Shown: in pieces, positions 15,001 through 27,230 of the stretch
How positions within the stretch are numbered: position 1 is the stretch's first letter
How the letters are laid out: the number at the start of each line of letters is the position of its first letter
DNA from: Promerops cafer
Lineage: Eukaryota > Chordata > Aves > Passeriformes > Nectariniidae
Direction of reading: 5' to 3'
NCBI GenBank assembly: GCA_013398275.1
Contig: VZSE01003113.1
Location: 1,016,830-1,080,829 of the forward strand
Length of the DNA stretch: 64,000 bases
Notes under the pieces: model-generated
Seen by the model: the letters and a program-made list of their open reading frames with translations, nothing else
Told to the model about the DNA's origin: nothing
The model's database searches: none
Position numbers and translations under genes: made by a program

Positions 15001-17500
15001 GCATTTGAAAGAATGTGTTCAATTCAAACACTGACATTAAAAATCTAAGTCTGGACAGAGCTCACGTAGGGGTTTTTGTGTTAAAGACAGGGAAGGTGCA
15101 GGTTGCAAAAAGCCTTGCCCTTTTTAATATTGCTACTTATTGAACATATTTCACATTTAGCATGGCAGTGTTTTCAGGCTGCAAGGAACTGTCTAAAACG
15201 TAACTGTAATACGTCATAATATATAAATTAATAACAATATTACCAACTTTATAATATCTTAATATATTCTATATTTTATTTCTGTTTTTTCTATGTTGTA
15301 TTGACTTATTGAAAGAATGTATTTCACCGTTGTATTTAGAGAGGGTTTAGATAATGGTGCTATCTAGATAAATGGTCCCACTCCAGGTGAAGGAATATTA
15401 TGGGGGAAAACAGTCTGAAAAAGGAAAATTGTGATACCAGTTTTAATGTTGCTATTAGAGTTGTTTAGGTAAGTGAGATTTTTCCATTAACACAGGATTA
15501 CTCTTGTAAGGAGGAGAAACTTGTCTATTGCTGAAGTTATGAAGGAAGAAAATTGTATGCTGAGCTCTTTTCCTTTTCCTGCCTGTCTCCTGAGTCCTTG
15601 GAACAAACTCAGTCAAACATGAGAGAGGATCTCCTCCATATATGAGCTTCTGGCATGTTTTTGGAAATGTGTGGTCAGGTAGTGATTGAAGCTGTATGTT
15701 TTCTGTTAATGATCCAGCGAGAGAAGTGTCTAGTGGGAGCTCATCCTTGAAGAGGAAGAGAATAAAATGATAAAGGTCCAAACATGTAGCCTAGACACCA
15801 GTCAGGAGCGTCACTCACTGGAAATCAGCCTTACTTCATTCTGGTGTTGATCAAACTGCTGGAAATAACCACCCCAGACTGATGGGGTAGTAATTTCTAC
15901 TGTCTTAATGTTTTTTAGTACGTCTTCTTAAATACTCTCTTTTTATTCTTTGTAGTCAAGGATTTTATCATTTAGATAATCTCTTTTCCATCTGTAAAAA
16001 TTCTTCCATAAGTAGAAACCAGAGCAATCTCTCTCCTGATACACTGACTTCGCAGTCAGATTTGAGCCATGGAAGTAGAAGTCACACTACAAGATAAAAT
16101 TATTTTAGAAGTACTTTTTTCCAAACTGCTGTTTGTTAAAGGTGTAACCACAAATGTATAAATTAAATGCCAAGCAGTGACACATTTTCAGTGGATGCTT
16201 AAGAGTGCCTAAATTACTATCTACTGTTCTCAAAGTCTTTTCACAAAGTGAGGCTGTTTCTAACATATCTATGGTGTAACCTAAATAAAATGGAGAACAC
16301 TGATAGAACATTATACAGAAAAATATGTAGAAGCCTTTAGTTCTTCTTATGGCTGAAGACTGATATGATGATAAGACCATGAGAAAGTTAGTGAAGGCAG
16401 CTGTTGGCCTTTGCAATTTGGAATAGTCCATGTTTTCTGTGTTGGTGTATTAGTTAATAACATTTGGTAGTTGCCGTAGATATTTCTGGGGTCTTTAAGT
16501 GGACTTCATACAGAGAGATTTTTGTGATTGTTTTAATTTTTATTACACACACAGCTGAGTGAGTCAGAGGTAGCTTCTTGCTTCTGCAGCATCTTTGAAG
16601 ACCCATCATGTTTGTGCACATGTCCTCTATTCAGTAATTCAAGTTGAAGATTTTTTGAAGGTTACTGTTGCCAGCAAGTATGTGCTGCCTGTAGGGGCAG
16701 CTGAGCAGCTTTGGAAGCCTGTCAGGAGCCACAGGCGGGTTCCAGTAGCCTGTCGGAGACCGTGTGATTAAGGAGGTGAAACGTTCTTCAGAAGAGTTTA
16801 AGAATTCACTAGATCCCATTACATTACAGCTTCCAAAAGAGTTGACCACCATTTTCAGTTCAGATTTTGTCTACTGAAACAGATTTACTTCTCCCAGTCT
16901 AGAAAACCTCCCTTGGCAATTTCCTGTGCTCACTGGGTTTTGGAGTCTTGTATACATGTCTGTAGTCACTCAATTACTTGTGGCCCCATAATGAATACAA
17001 GACTGACTGACTGTCAAATTTCCTGTCTCCGCATGAAATCTCTATCTGGTAGTTTGAATACCATTTGCAGACATTCTGGTTTAGTCCTGGAAATGAAGGT
17101 TGTAGTCGTCATAATTGTAGCATCCTTTAGAAAAATAGGTTAAATGTTTCTTGTATCACACAACCTGGGTTTATGTGTCCCATCCCCAGCCTGCCCATCT
17201 GCTGATTTGTAGCCTTACTATGTTCATACTTTTTATCTGTCATAAATTAATCAAAAGTCTTCAGCGTGCTTTTCAAATGTAAAGAAAAACAGTTTATATT
17301 CATTAAAGTGCCAAAATATTGAGTAACTTGTAAAATACTCTTTCAGAAATAAATATTATGGAGTTCATTGAGGATTGTGTGGGAAGTCTGAGGTAGAACC
17401 AAGACTTCATGTTTTCTGTCTCCAACTGCATGGTGCTTGCCATAAGTACAAATTTGAATCAGCTTTTCTACGTCATCTTTTCTCGAAAAATTAACTTGAC
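1..17500. other. Non-coding DNA upstream of MPP7 coding exons; no gene recognised
   Basis: AT-rich sequence with no exon I can recognise on either strand. Open frames are all short (the longest is 128 codons, minus strand at 4828-5214), lack family motifs and have no convincing flanking splice sites. I saw no clear LINE, LTR or SINE copy here, though old diverged repeats could be missed by eye. Simple-sequence tracts include an 18-base G run at 3427-3444 and scattered A or T runs. It could be intergenic or an intron between far-upstream MPP7 leader exons; the sequence alone does not decide. Confidence 0.6.
3427..3444 (+). repeat. Poly-G homopolymer (18 G)
   Basis: An uninterrupted run of 18 guanines lies in an AT-rich neighbourhood. 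Such runs can fold into G-quadruplexes and are prone to length polymorphism and sequencing error, so the exact length should be treated as uncertain. Confidence 0.95.
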
Positions 17501-17559
17501 TGAAATAAAGTGTATGCATGACTGATGGAGCCACTTCAATTCAGCAGCAATAGAGGATG

Positions 17560-18075
17560 CTAGAAAGAAGGTGCTAAAGCTGAAATTACATGGACGGCCG
17601 TTCATCTTGGCACTCTCCAGCTGCCTCTCACCTGCTTGCTCTATCTGCCTGACCACTGCCCGTTCTTATCAGTCCTTTATTGACAATGTGAGTGATCGGG
17701 AACAAGATTTATCCCTTCATCCTTTGCTAAGGGGCCTCTCTTACATGTGGGATATGCAGAAAAATGGTTCCCTGCCCTACTCCTGGCCTTGTGTAACCAG
17801 GGCGTGTGTCACTCTGGTGAGTTACGTCCCTGTAATGACCTTGGTGGTGAAGGTGACCGGAACTGTGTCTGGCTTGATGACCCTGCAATGTGTGGGAGCT
17901 GTTAGAAGATGGGAGCATTTCTGTGCTTTTTACAGGCGAGGCCTATTTTTTTCCCCAATACCTGCCGTTCAACCCGAACGCCTTAAAATAGAGATGTCTT
18001 TCATTATGCAGATAAACACCGGCAGCAACAATTAAAATTATTCATTTTGTTATTTCATTTTAATCCATTATTTAC
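17560..18075. promoter_or_regulatory. Candidate conserved non-coding block
   Basis: This stretch differs in texture from its surroundings: high complexity, few homopolymers, moderate GC, and then an AT-rich tail at about 18000-18075 dense in TAAT/ATTA cores (homeodomain-type sites). It contains a 154-codon open frame (17571-18035, +), one of the longest outside transposable elements, but the translation shows no domain I know and looks compositionally random. It directly abuts the CpG island. From texture and position I infer a regulatory element, perhaps an enhancer or proximal promoter of MPP7. Conservation was not tested. Confidence 0.35.
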
Positions 18076-18110
18076 GTTTTTATTTAAATAATTTAAAGCA
18101 GAAGCAAGGA

Positions 18111-18262
18111 AGGCTCGTGTTGCCTCGCGAGGGGCTGCTGCCCGCAGCGTGTGGGGAGCGAGGGCGGGCGCGGCGCCTCCCGCGGCCGCCAGGGGTCAGG
18201 CGGGAGCCGTGAGGGGCCGTGAGGGGCCGGGCGGGCCTCGCTGTTTCCACACGGCGGGTGCC
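18111..18262. promoter_or_regulatory. Short CpG island, candidate MPP7 promoter
   Basis: About 21 CpG dinucleotides fall in roughly 150 bases of very GC-rich sequence, inside a region otherwise depleted of CpG. It holds a local direct repeat (GTGAGGGGCC twice, then GGGCGGGCC) and GC-box-like GGGCGGG motifs typical of Sp1 sites. AT-rich sequence with TATA-like TATTTAAATAA lies just upstream at about 18080. The island is 2.8 kb before the exon bearing the MPP7 start codon, which itself begins with a 3' splice site, so an upstream leader exon is required. A donor-like AAG/gtacaa lies at 18298/18299. Promoter function is inferred from composition and position only. Confidence 0.5.
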
Positions 18263-18298
18263 AGCAGAACCCGATACTGTGCGATCTATAGAAGCAAG
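18262..18298 (+). other. MPP7: Possible 3' end of a non-coding MPP7 leader exon
   Basis: The sequence after the CpG island ends at AGAAGCAAG followed by GTACAA, a fair 5' splice donor at 18299. If transcription begins in the island, splicing from here to the acceptor before 21041 would remove an intron of about 2.74 kb and give a leader exon without MPP7 coding sequence. The true first exon could instead lie elsewhere or beyond the left edge. No transcript evidence is available. Confidence 0.25.
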
Positions 18299-18309
18299 GT
18301 ACAACTGGA

Positions 18310-18650
18310 ATAATGAAATTTCAAAAATAAGCCCTTTTTAAAGGCTGGTTGTAACAGTTCTGCTGGGTATTGTAAATGCCTCAGGTGCACTTGATACTGC
18401 TGTTACGTTCCTGGCCCTGGCTCCTAATTTTTATGGAAAGATGGATTGAACTTCAATTTAGGAATATTCGGTAATCCCTCTCAGGACATACTGTAACAGC
18501 TGGTATTTCTGTGTTGCAGCAAATCGATTCCATACAGCAGTCAGCAATGCCTATGGCTGGGCTCCGGCAAAAACGTCCAAAGCATTTTAAATAGAGTGAG
18601 CCAAAGAAAATAGCATCATCACTGCAAAAATGTAGCTTAATTTGCACGTT
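18310..18650. promoter_or_regulatory. Second regulatory-looking block downstream of CpG island
   Basis: High-complexity sequence with few simple runs continues past the CpG island to about 18650. It ends in AAAATGTAGCTTAATTTGCA-type AT-rich motifs before low-complexity A runs resume at 18654. Minus-strand open frames here are short and unrecognised. It may be part of the same conserved promoter-proximal domain; the call rests only on texture and position. Confidence 0.25.
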
Positions 18651-21040
18651 AGGAAAAAAAAAATCCCCATCCTATTCCAGCAAAATATTAAGCATTTTAC
18701 TGGTAAGGATTTCATCAGGTTATTTATTTTTCATTAATATATATTTAGGATCTGGGGGCAATAACTTTATGCTGTATATAGGTTTCTTAAATAATGAGGA
18801 GCTTGATTTTTTTTGTACTGAATGATTTACTGTGAAATAAAGAAAAATAAAGAAACTGATGGAGTTGAAATACATCGCATGTATGTAGTTCAACAAGATT
18901 TCCTGCATTTTGCGATGAACTCTTTTTAAGGAACCTGAATTTCTGGTTAATAGTAATATGCTTATAATGAGAATGTTGTTTGGTTGGTTTTGGTTTTTTT
19001 CTCTTCTTTTTTTTTTTCTTTTTTAATAGATGAAAGTACTTTAAGATGCAAATAAATCAAAGATGTTTCATTAGTAATCAATAATTTTGTTTAACCAGTT
19101 TCTTACACATATTAAAGTAAAAATGCTTCTATCCTGCATACGGCTGCTGTGGTGTGCTTGCGCTGGGGACTGTCCCTGAGTTTGGGACAGGACTCCTCCT
19201 TTATGTGTTAAACAGAAAACAAGCAGAATTAATGTAAAGTGAATATGTTCCTTCTTAATTGGTACAATGTGTCCTTGGCTATGATGTCTTTTTTTTTTCC
19301 TCTTTTAAACTGCACCCTGGCTAACTTTGCATGTAGATGTTTTACAGCTCTTGTCGTCATAAGATGAGCTTTCACTCTGGAATACTTAATTTCCTTATCT
19401 GTGCTTTAAATTTTAAGTTAATGGACTTTTGTGGTGATTTGATGAATGTCAAAATTTTTTTTTGAAGCTGATTTTTTTTACTGAAGACTTATTTTCTTCA
19501 TAAACTTCTATAACTAAAAATATCCTAAGCCCCTAAACAATCTTAATAGATAAGCTTTTGAGTTTTTATTTTGTACTTTTCATCATAGAAGTTGTCCAGG
19601 GAGGTAACTTCTGCTGTATTTGCCTTCTTAACCAAACCACCCAGATTTACTGGGTAAATGCCTGGGGGACATAAAAAACCCCCGTACTTAAAAAAAGCTG
19701 CCAGACTATTTAAACTGTAGGCTTATGCCTGGGGACAAGTTAACAACTAATTTATATCTAATAATTGCTTTAAAACTTATTAAACAAAATCTTGTGGATG
19801 TCTCTTAGTATGCTGCAATACTTTTAGCCATGCGGAGAGTTTTTTTCAGTGAAAAACAAAATTTTGAACAGCATACACTGTTTACAGCACCTGTATATCA
19901 CTCTTCCACAAGACTGTTGCCAAGTTAAAATGGGTCCAAAATATGCACTTTAAGAGCCAATGTGACTTCAAAAGTCATTCTGATTAATATGAATGTATTT
20001 TTAAAAAAACAACAAAAACGAAACCAGCAATAGCAGTGGCAAAATGCTCTTCTGTTTGTTTATTTTGTTTTGCTAAAGCAGAACTATGCTGCTTTCTTTC
20101 TTCAAGGATCCTTTCTGTTTACTGAAATTTGGGAAAAAATCCTTGTTTTCTGGTAGCTTCTACTTTCCCCTCTCCCTTCCTTCTCCCTGCAAACACATCA
20201 GTCCCTGCCCCACTCTAAGTAGACATTTGCTGTCTTAACTTGGCATTTCTTTTCGTATGTTTGCGTTCCAGTTTCATGTTTTAACATACTTGAATACAAA
20301 TGCGTTCACTTATATTTGAAATTAATTTTAATTTTTGTTACATGTACTCTGAATTTTTCTCAAAAAGTGGTTAAAAGAAAGACCCAAAATTTACCACCAG
20401 TAGACCTGTACAATTATTACAAAATATGTGTTAAAAAAACTCTGACTTTGTCATAATGAATCACAGAAAAATTCCTTACATGGTAATGGCTCCATCAACT
20501 CCACGAATCAAACTGCTATTTACCTTAGAAAAGTATTTGCTCCAGTCCTACTTTTTACCGCTTCAGTTAAAATTTAGATTATATTTCCAGATTACAAACA
20601 AAAATCTTAAATGACCTGAAACAATTGAAAGGAGGTTAAATAGAAATAGTGAATAAATCACCATGCTAGTAAGCAATTTTATTTTCCTGAGATAAGTAAT
20701 AGCAAAATTTGAATGCCCTCAATTATTCACAGTTTTAATAAAATACCCCTAGACTTTATTTCCATAATGCCTGACATGCTGGAGTTAAAGAGTATAATTG
20801 ACACAAGAGAAAGGTGTTAAATTATCCTTAATGAAGAATGGGATTATAGGCTAGACTGAAGAAAACCAAACTTGTTTCACCTGGAGGAAACAAAAATCTC
20901 AACAGTCATAAATAAATGCGTAGTGTTTGGTTTTGAGAATCTTAAATAAAAGCTTATTTCATGATGATTATTGGATTTGATTAGCTGCAGTAATATACAG
21001 TTTAACAGTGTTCTTAATTGTAAAATTCTGTTCTTTCTAG
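18651..21040 (+). other. MPP7: Putative 5' leader intron of MPP7
   Basis: No exon or repeat family is recognised. The stretch is AT-rich with T-rich runs (about 18990-19025, 19290-19300). It ends in a good 3' splice site: a TTCTTAATTG branch-like sequence followed by CTGTTCTTTCTAG at 21029-21040. That makes this stretch intronic if transcription starts at the CpG island or further upstream. Confidence 0.5.
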
Positions 21041-21168
21041 GAGAAGCTGGGAGATAACATAAATCTTTGTAGACAACTTGGCTGCAGGCAGTTAAACTGA
21101 AATAAACTTCTGCCTTCTGGCTGCAGTGCTGGTTTGAGGTTTCTGCGTGACACTCTGCAGACTAAATC
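21041..21168 (+). other. MPP7: MPP7 5' untranslated part of the start-codon exon
   Basis: This follows the acceptor TTCTTTCTAG and runs up to the ATG. It has no open frame continuing into the coding sequence: an in-frame TAA sits at 21163-21165, one codon before the ATG. A second possible acceptor, GCCTTCTGGCTGCAG ending at 21126, would give a shorter exon. The first is preferred because its pyrimidine tract and branch-like sequence are better. Confidence 0.7.
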
Positions 21169-21205
21169 ATGCCAGCGTTATCAACTGGATCTGGAAGTGA
21201 CACAG
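21169..21205 (+). CDS. MPP7: MPP7 first coding exon (start codon, residues 1-12 plus one base)
   Basis: The exon encodes MPALSTGSGSDT and the first base of the next codon, and ends at ACAG/gtacgc, a clear 5' splice donor (phase 1). This peptide is the N-terminus I know for vertebrate MPP7, a p55-type membrane-associated guanylate kinase scaffold. The family protein has two L27 domains, a PDZ, an SH3 and a guanylate-kinase-like domain. It binds DLG1 and LIN7 through its L27 domains, and helps set epithelial polarity and tight junctions at the cytoplasmic face of lateral membranes. The start is supported by an in-frame TAA just upstream and an A at position -3. The split glycine codon is completed exactly by the exon at 34263, which is strong evidence for both boundaries. 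Only the first part of the roughly 576-residue protein lies in this window. Confidence 0.93.
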
Positions 21206-24200
21206 GTACGCAGGCCAAGGAGGGGCCAGGTTTCCTCCACATCTTATTTGTTAAGTCTGTATTTCAAATAAGATAATTAATTATGGTCTCACCAGATTTT
21301 TAATTTAAGACTTAAAACATAACCTTTTCTCCCTGAAGTTAATTTAGATACATGAAACACCACAGATAAAATATATTAATTTTGAAAAGTCCCACTACCA
21401 CCTTCTTCCGCTCCATCCCCAACCTCCTAAAAACAACAGATCCAAACATATGTTATAGATGGATCTGAAGAATTTGGATTCACCTCTGAGCATGAGTCCT
21501 ACAATGTTAACTTGTAGGAGGAGAAGGGAAGAAAAAAAAAAGATGATGATATCATGCATGCCTTAATATTTGCAGCAGTCTAGACTATCCCCTCTGTGAG
21601 TTACAGTTATCAGTGGAGTTATTTCTGAACACAGACTATTCAGTTTCAACAACTCTATAACAAATTAGGAGAAGAAAAATACTGTCTCAAGTTCTGTTCC
21701 TTCACTTGTCTTCCACGTCAGAGCCCAGTTCCTGTCACTGACTGCTTGCAGTGGGAGTGCAGATATGTAGCTTTCCATAGTTTTCACCTTCTTTGTGGCA
21801 ATATTAGGTTATATTCAAAGGCTAAATTTCATCTTGTTATCCTGAATTCTCCCTCTCTGACTGTATTTTTGTCTCTCTGTTTGGGATAACTAAAGTTAGT
21901 ATTTTTGCTAGAGAGTGTTTGTTAAAAAAGGGTGATTGAGCTGAGACTGCAATACAATACAAAGATCCCTGCTTTTCACCCCAATGCCACATAGTTTTAT
22001 GCACAAGAAGTAACAGCAGAATTTGGAAAATTAGGAGGGAGATTTCAAGTCAGGAATCAAAAAATATGTGTATAAGTATGTATATAAGGAACTTCATTTG
22101 ATTCTTATTTTTAGTACACTGTACAGGGCAGTGATTTTGTTTTCCCCACACATAAAATTTATCCTAGATAACAATATTAATCTTTAGGGTGTGCATCTGT
22201 TTACTTGTTGCCATGGGGAAGGGGAGTTGTTTGGTTTTATATGCTTTTTTGTCTACCTATTCCTGTGTTTAAGGGATTTGACTATGACTTTGCCAAACCC
22301 TATATCTGTACACCGTTCTTTTCTCTCCCTCTACTCATGGCAATAAGTGAGTTGAAGCTGTTCAGTATGCTAAAGCTGAGTTTTGGAAGACGTGTCAGGG
22401 TCTACTCTGAGCTAATTTTCCACTCTGGACCTTTGCTTTCTTTATCATGCACCCTTTTGTGTCCTTTCAAAACCTGCCTTAATTTTTTTTACATTATTAC
22501 TTGTTTATTTTTAAAGATTGTAATATATCCAAAAGTAATAGTCATGGACATACTTTCTGAATAAAGAAAGAGAAGGGCTTCAAAAAGTAGAAGATAATCC
22601 TAATTTTGAAATATTGTGTGTTAAAATGCCTCTAAGCATGTTTTAGTGTGCTATTTAATCCTTATGATGATGCAAATATACCTTTAATAATTAAGATCTG
22701 TGTTAAAACTCAAGTGTCTCCATTGTCCCATGAAATTTATAGTAAAACATGATACACGCCATTAACATATTGCTGTTAAATAATGCTGCTTGTTAAGTCC
22801 TTTTTTTTCTACCTTAAGTTAAAAGTTATTCCTTTAAATAAAAATTTTCAATTGGAGTGAAAAGAGAATTATTCTTTTTCTTCCACTTTTTTTACAATAC
22901 TTCCTGATAGGGCTGACATGCACGTAAGTATTTTTGGGATGGTTACACGAAACTGTGCTTTCTACCCTGGCTATGATACAGGTGGTTTCTCACTGAAGTC
23001 CTGTTTTTCTGCTGTTATGCTCACTCTTAGATTAAAAAATAGTGACGTGCATAAATTTTTTCCTGCCTCTGTTCTTTCTGTGTGGGTAAGCCAGTCTTCC
23101 TCTCATCCTGCCTGCACAGACTGGTATTGTAACATGTGATGAGTTGAAACTGCTCTGTCTGGGGCACTGAGGACTTGGCAAGTCACTTAGTGGGACCTTT
23201 AGGGTAGGGACATAACCCTGTTCAGTCTGTTTGCTAAGACTCTCTTTTGTAAATACAATCAGATAAGATGCAGCCTAACCCGTTTTTGTGTCTGTTAGAT
23301 GTTGGGTGAAATAAAAGTAAACCTGGATTTAAAAACAAATTATTTCCCTGAGGACTTGTAAATAGAAATGCATCATCTGTGAATATCGGAAGTTGCCATG
23401 TCACAGACCACTGGACATTCAGTCACCAGTATGGGAACATTAATGATTTAATTTCTTTTATGTAGTCTGAAGTGTCAGTTCACTGTCAAAAGCAGGATAG
23501 TGTTCATGATGGGCTGTATTTGATGAGACTAAATGTTTATCTGACTGTGTTCATTTTACCTTGCTTTTACTTTGTCAACAGCTTTTATTAGAAGTAGCAC
23601 CATGCACTTGCAGCTGCTTTCTTCATACACATTCTTCATATACCTGCTTTTGTCCTACCATGTTTTAACCTGTATCTTCTTCTGAACACAAGCCATGCCT
23701 CTTAAATCTGTTTTGAGGGGCATTTACCAGGCTTTAGGCTATGATAAATCAAAATAATGTCTGCACTATTTTCAATCTTTTTAAAACAATGTTTGTTTTA
23801 ATTTATTCAGATTGATATACTGGCTTTTAATTTAATCTTATACCTTACCAGATTGATCTGGCTTCACTAACCTAAAGACAGAGGACAAAGGCTTATGTGC
23901 AGATGCTTCTTTCTCTTCCACTCTCCATTAGCCATATAGAAAACCTATTTTTATATAATAATAATTGAAAAGCTGCTCATTGTGTATAACATCTGTATGA
24001 CCCTTAAGGTTTATGGTCCTGTCAGTGTCAAGTCAGAGTTATCTTAAAGAAACCAGCATGAATGGAAGGCTAAGCTCATGCCTCATGCTGGGTCAGAAGC
24101 TTTCAACAGTTTCTGTGTTGAAAAAGTCTGCTTGCCCTCTGTGTGCAAGCCCACCAAACAGATTTTTTGAAGACTGAGCAAGAAGACTTGTGCTTTTGCA

Positions 24201-26842
24201 GGTAAAGCAAATCTGTGAGATCTGGCATTGACTTATCTGAAATATTTAGGAAGGTGTAAAATTGCAGTTCTGGCTTCACAGTAGTAGATGACAGCTTTGT
24301 TGCCGACTTTGGTGCAGCCAAGATGACATCATTATGCTTTAAGTGTTGTTCTAATGTGAAAAACATCATAAACTTGTTACAGATTTCTTTCTGTATCAAG
24401 CTTGCTTAACTGACAAGCTTAAAAATGCTTTTCTGTTTGTTCTCAAAAACTAGTGCATGAAATGTGCAAAGCAGACTTCATGTTTTTGTTTCCTGTGTTG
24501 TCACCAGGAAAATAACATTTATGGGCCAAGTTTAGGCACCACATAGAACTGTGAGATTGCTTATATACAGTGAAAGTTAGAAGCAGTTCTTGGATTTGAA
24601 TATTGTAAATTATAGAAAGAGAAAATGTGCACGGGCTTATGTTAGTTTCTCCTTGAGCACATAAAGGAGTGAGCACTATGCCAGATAGTGGAGTTTTCTA
24701 AGTATTACAAGACTGCAAAACTGAATACATGTTAGGTTTTTAATTTTAAAAAAAACCCACATTTGTTACTAACCAAATTTTAAGTTCACATGGCCTTTAA
24801 AATATTCCTGGTTTTCGTGTTTTCATCTCTGTTTTGTAATAATACTAAATAGATATGTGAAATCTGTTCTAAGTGTTAGGTATTTTTCCAAAATGCATTT
24901 ATAGTAGTGTATTCTGTGATTCTTTAGAATTAATCTCGACCTCTGAAGCTGCATGCTGTTGATGTGGATATGCTGAATGCTGGTAGAACTATTCTGGATA
25001 GTACTAGGATAGTTCATGTGGACTGACTTCCCAGTGGTCAGAGACCACTGCAAGCAATGGGAAGTTCAAAGACAATTTTGCAGTCATCTGAACGCAAAAA
25101 GAAGCTGTCTTGCTTTTATTGTTTTCATACAGATGTCTTCTGTTTATTTACTATATTAATGCATTTTGATCAGCTTGTCAGTTTCAACATGATGTTTTCT
25201 AAGAGGATTTGATAATAAAAAGGATAAAAAGGTGGAGAAAAAAAAGTAATAATATGAAGAAAAAGCTGGATAGTTGGCTAAGCTGAAAGGGGCGGGGGGC
25301 ATCAGAAACATCTGTAGTGGAAGAAGGACAAATTAATCTGAAGTGCTAAAATTTTAATTTTAGCCTTTTAACCCAGATTTCAGGATTCAGAGGGAGACAG
25401 AAATCAGAGAGTTCTATTTTTACAGCCTATTTAAAGAATGCAGCAACATGAAATGGTGGCCAAAGATCTGGCCATCTCATTGTTATGAGATGAAGAGAAA
25501 GGGAATTTAGGAGAGCAGTGAAGGAAAGTTTTCTGGGAGTTGTTCTTCCGTTGGAGGCTGCCAGGGCAAAGGCTTGCAGGGTCATTGGTTCCTGCTCCAA
25601 ACTGCCTTTGCTTCCCCGCTGGCGTCCTGAGGTAGAAGCAGAGCAGAGGGAAAGCTTTCACTCGCCTGCTTTACACTCTTGGTTACAACTTCAGGTGTAG
25701 GTGTGCTGCAGCAAGTGTGGCATGTAAATGCTTCGGCTGCATCACAATTTCAAAGCTACTTTAATTCCTCAGCACGTTGAAATGCGTAGGTATGGCCAGA
25801 TATTCATGAAAATGGATATGACAGCTGAGGCAAAATTTGTACTGAATTAATAAATAGAGCCAATATTTTATCCTTGCTTTCTTGATTTCTCCCTGTCTCC
25901 ATCTGCCAGAGGCATTAAGTGGCTTTTAGGATAACATCAGTTTGGAAGATTTGGGAAAGTATGAGATGTATGGCTAGCTTTAATTGCAATCTGATTTAAT
26001 TTTTAAAAATACAACTTGCTGGTGTTGGAAAGGGTATTTATTTTGGTATCAACATATTTATGATGACTTGGAAAATTCATTCAAAGTGAAATGAAATTTC
26101 TCTAAACTGTTCTGTGTTAATATTGCTAGACTGATTCAGTAGTGTGGAATCAGAAAATGTGTTTAAGTATATTTACTGATGGTAAACTCTTTAAAACTGC
26201 TACAGTTTTTGGAAATACTTAAATTCAAATAGTCTGGCAGCTGAAACAATTTTATCCCCCTTTTTTTTTTGATGAGCAGTGTGTAGTTTTGTAGTAAATT
26301 TGAAAGTATGATAGTCTATACTGTTTCTAAGCAGAAGCTCTGTTATATGTGGCTGTGTTTGTTGGACCAATAGCTGTAGTTACACAAGTGGTTGACAGTT
26401 CTAGTGATGCCAGGTGTCCTTTGCTGAGAGCAGACTGCCGTGCTGTCCCCCTCAAGTGTAGCTGTGCCAGCATCCAGGTTAGCCAGCAGAGCCTACATAC
26501 TGCGTGCATTTAATGTCAGATGGAAGGTTCTGTGGCTTTTCAGCCCAATATCACATCAAATCCTGGCTGATTTAAAAGAACTAAACCTGCTAATCAGAAG
26601 GCAATTTATTACTACTAAGAGATAATGAGAAGCTTCCCTGCTAGCTGTTATTTGCCTGTTGTAAAATACAGGGGTTCAAAATTGATGTTTTTAATAAATA
26701 ACACATTGGTTTAGGAAAAAACCCAACACGCACAACGAACACCTCAAAGCAACATATTAGTCTTAGATAAACAATGAAATAATGTAATAATTTCAAATAG
26801 TTTACTTTCCTAAACTTACTTTCAAAATAAGGTGATGATGTA

Positions 26843-27230
26843 GGATCATGGAATGGTTTGGCCTGAAAGGGACCTTAAAGGTCATCTAACTTCAAACCCC
26901 CAGTTTTGAGCAGGGACACCTTTCCCTAGACCAGGTTGCTCAGAGCTCCATCCAACCTGGCCTTGAGTGCTGCCAGGGATGGGACAGCCCCAGCTTCTGG
27001 GATCAGCCTGTTCCGGTACCACACCAATCTTACCACAAAGAATTTCTTCCGTATACTACCTAAATTTCTCCTCTTTCAGTTTGAACCATTACTCCTTGTC
27101 CTACCAGTACAGTTCCTGACAGAGTTCCTCTCCAGTCTTCCTTGTAGGCCCCGTTCAGATGCTGGAAGTTTACTGGAGGTCTCTATGCACACTCCTCCAG
27201 GCTGAACAGCCCCAGCTTTCTCAGTCTGTC
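26843..27230 (-). mobile_element. CR1 LINE, 3'-end fragment
   Basis: Read on the minus strand, this is the C-terminal ORF2 and 3'-UTR part of an avian CR1. On the + strand the diagnostic order is: the 3' terminus (GGATCATGGAATGG), then GACCTTAAAGGTCATCTAAC, the GGACACCTTTCCCTAGACCAGG block, the CATCCAACCTGGCCTTGAGTG block, then CTCCTCCAGGCTGAACAGCC. It is 5' truncated, as CR1 copies nearly always are, and has no coding capacity. It lies inside the MPP7 intron, antisense to the gene. CR1 does not usually leave clear target duplications, and none was seen. Confidence 0.93.

Noticed and set aside
17571..18035. 154-codon frame as a possible protein-coding gene
   Set aside because: No domain, no splice context, and mixed composition. 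A conserved non-coding element explains it better, though conservation remains untested.
18080..18304. Minus-strand frame across the CpG island
   Set aside because: The Arg/Pro/Gly-rich translation is what any CpG island gives. There is no family match, and MPP7 runs on the opposite strand.
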